Source of the DNA: Rostratula benghalensis
Taxonomy: Eukaryota > Chordata > Aves > Charadriiformes > Rostratulidae
Direction: 5' to 3'
Length of the DNA: 64,000 nt
NCBI GenBank assembly: GCA_013399305.1
Contig: VXAI01000384.1
Span: 310,001 to 374,000 of the forward strand
Of this stretch, positions 62,931 through 64,000 are shown piece after piece (within the stretch, counting starts at the first letter, position 1; the number at the start of each line of letters is the position of its first letter). A program made the translations under genes and the position numbers. The notes below the pieces were generated by a model. It saw only the letters and a program-made list of their open reading frames with translations, did not search any database and was not told the DNA's origin.

Positions 62931-64000
62931 GGTAGGAAGTGTAGGGTAGGAGTCTTACCATATGTTTGCTGTGTACACCATGAATGGTGTTTGCATCTAG
63001 GATATTGCTTAAGTTTAAATTGGGTACAAAATTGAATAGGTTTTTTGATGCTTCCAGGAGTGTAAATTTAGAAGAGACAGACAGGTGTTAGCTGTATTTT
63101 ATGCCTCTGAGTAAAGGTGCTAAGTCTGATCAATCTAGGGAAAAAAGGCAAGGTGTTGTGGTATCCTAGTTGTAGTGTAGGTAGACAGAAAGAGGGTATG
63201 TTTTTGGCTTAGGGTGGGAGGGGTGTGGAAAGATGACTGTGTATGGACCTTGAGAATTCAGTGCAGTAGAGGATACTATGGGTGGTTTGTGAAAAGTTCA
63301 TATATCATGTAAGGCAGATGTAAAAATATTTCATGCTCATAGCCTTATGAGGCTTTGGAAGTAGTTTGTGTGATTTGACATGATCTGTGTTCCTTAGTGT
63401 TGCACAGTGCCTTAGGTGCCTTCCTCTATCTATTGCTAAAAGTCTCCTGACGGTCCTTCTAGACCATGCCTTTCCTTCCCAATGGTGTTCTCCTGCCCCC
63501 AAGCTGCCCCAAAACCTCTCTACTTTTCCCTTGGTGCCTCTGCATGGTTGTTCTCATGCTGTTATTCCTGGCCTCACCCTGGGAAACCTGCTGCTCTGGG
63601 GGTAGCAGGTTCTCTTGGGGAGTGACCAGCACTGGCCAAGACTGACCCCTTCATGCCCCATCTCCCATCCCTTGGTTGTAGTGGCTGGCTGACCCATGAT
63701 TGACTGCACAAAGCTTACCCAACCAGTCAGCATGCAGCACTCAATGCACACCGTAATCAGTGCTGACAACACCATATGCAGAAACAACCGATAGGGCCTG
63801 GGGCAGATCCTGAGGTCCCCCTGGAGCAGGGAAAGTGGGATGGTGGTGGTACCAGATGTCTGGGGTAAGATGCTCAGCAGAGGATCTGCTATCCCTGCTT
63901 TTCTCAGCTGGCCTCTGGGAACTGTTTTTCTCCCTCTCCTACACTCTGCTCTTCCCAAAAAGTAACATTCAACATCAGAGCTACTGTATGCCATCAGCTG
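62931..64000. other. Intergenic flank, GC-richer from about 63.4 kb
   Basis: From about 63,400 to the right edge the DNA is visibly richer in GC and contains a minus ORF of 146 codons (63,554-63,994) without recognised domains. It could be an unclassified repeat or the edge of another feature beyond the window. Confidence 0.35.

Noticed and set aside
1..64000. tRNA genes, rRNA, CRISPR arrays, bacterial-type operons or phage features
   Set aside because: No B-box or cloverleaf, no spaced direct-repeat array, and no compact gene order; the window is vertebrate intron and intergenic DNA.

Overview
The window looks like a piece of a bird chromosome from a draft assembly. The evidence is several 3'-truncated CR1 LINE copies with the typical avian 3' end, an AT-rich background, long A/T homopolymers, one CpG-rich promoter, and two runs of N. 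No bacterial-type gene order, operon or ribosome-binding-site pattern is present. I cannot name the species.

The one protein-coding anchor is on the minus strand at 46,688-46,726. It is a 13-codon first coding exon reading MDCSLLRTLVSRY, with a strong Kozak context and a consensus 5' splice site (GTGAGTA) directly after it. It agrees at 11 of 13 positions with the N-terminus of the phospholipid flippase ATP11A as I remember the human protein (MDCSLVRTLVHRY, followed by an exon junction). The exon sits in a CpG island of about 1.5 kb (about 46,325-47,860). I found no further ATP11A exon, so positions 1-46,687 are read as part of a very long first intron, and 47,860-64,000 as the upstream intergenic flank.

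Intron side (1-46,687): CR1 copies lie at 3,378-3,870 (-), 4,800-5,133 (+), 11,505-11,717 (+) and 33,993-34,050 (-). An ancient CR1-clade reverse-transcriptase relic lies at 19,830-20,500 (-). There is an unclassified LTR-like or repeat-like block at about 24,580-25,330 containing a nested palindrome. A G-quadruplex motif lies near 36.2 kb and a C10-A14-G10 tract next to the larger assembly gap. The rest is AT-rich sequence in which I recognise nothing.

Promoter side: the island carries GC boxes, a CRE-like site, an NRF-1-like site, a G-quadruplex motif and an 18-bp direct repeat. Each copy of that repeat contains the perfect palindrome GCCGTTAACGGC, which holds two opposed MYB-type half sites. 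Good plus-strand splice donors on the far side suggest a divergent transcript.

Upstream side (47,860-64,000): no recognised gene. There is one ancient CR1-clade 3' relic at 62,470-62,930 (+) and two medium-length ORFs of doubtful meaning. Base-composition asymmetry appears to flip at the CpG island: A and C exceed T and G on the + strand in the intron, and T and G exceed A and C beyond the promoter. This would fit divergent transcription or a replication origin there. I found no convincing new multi-gene system; the most interesting points are regulatory and structural.
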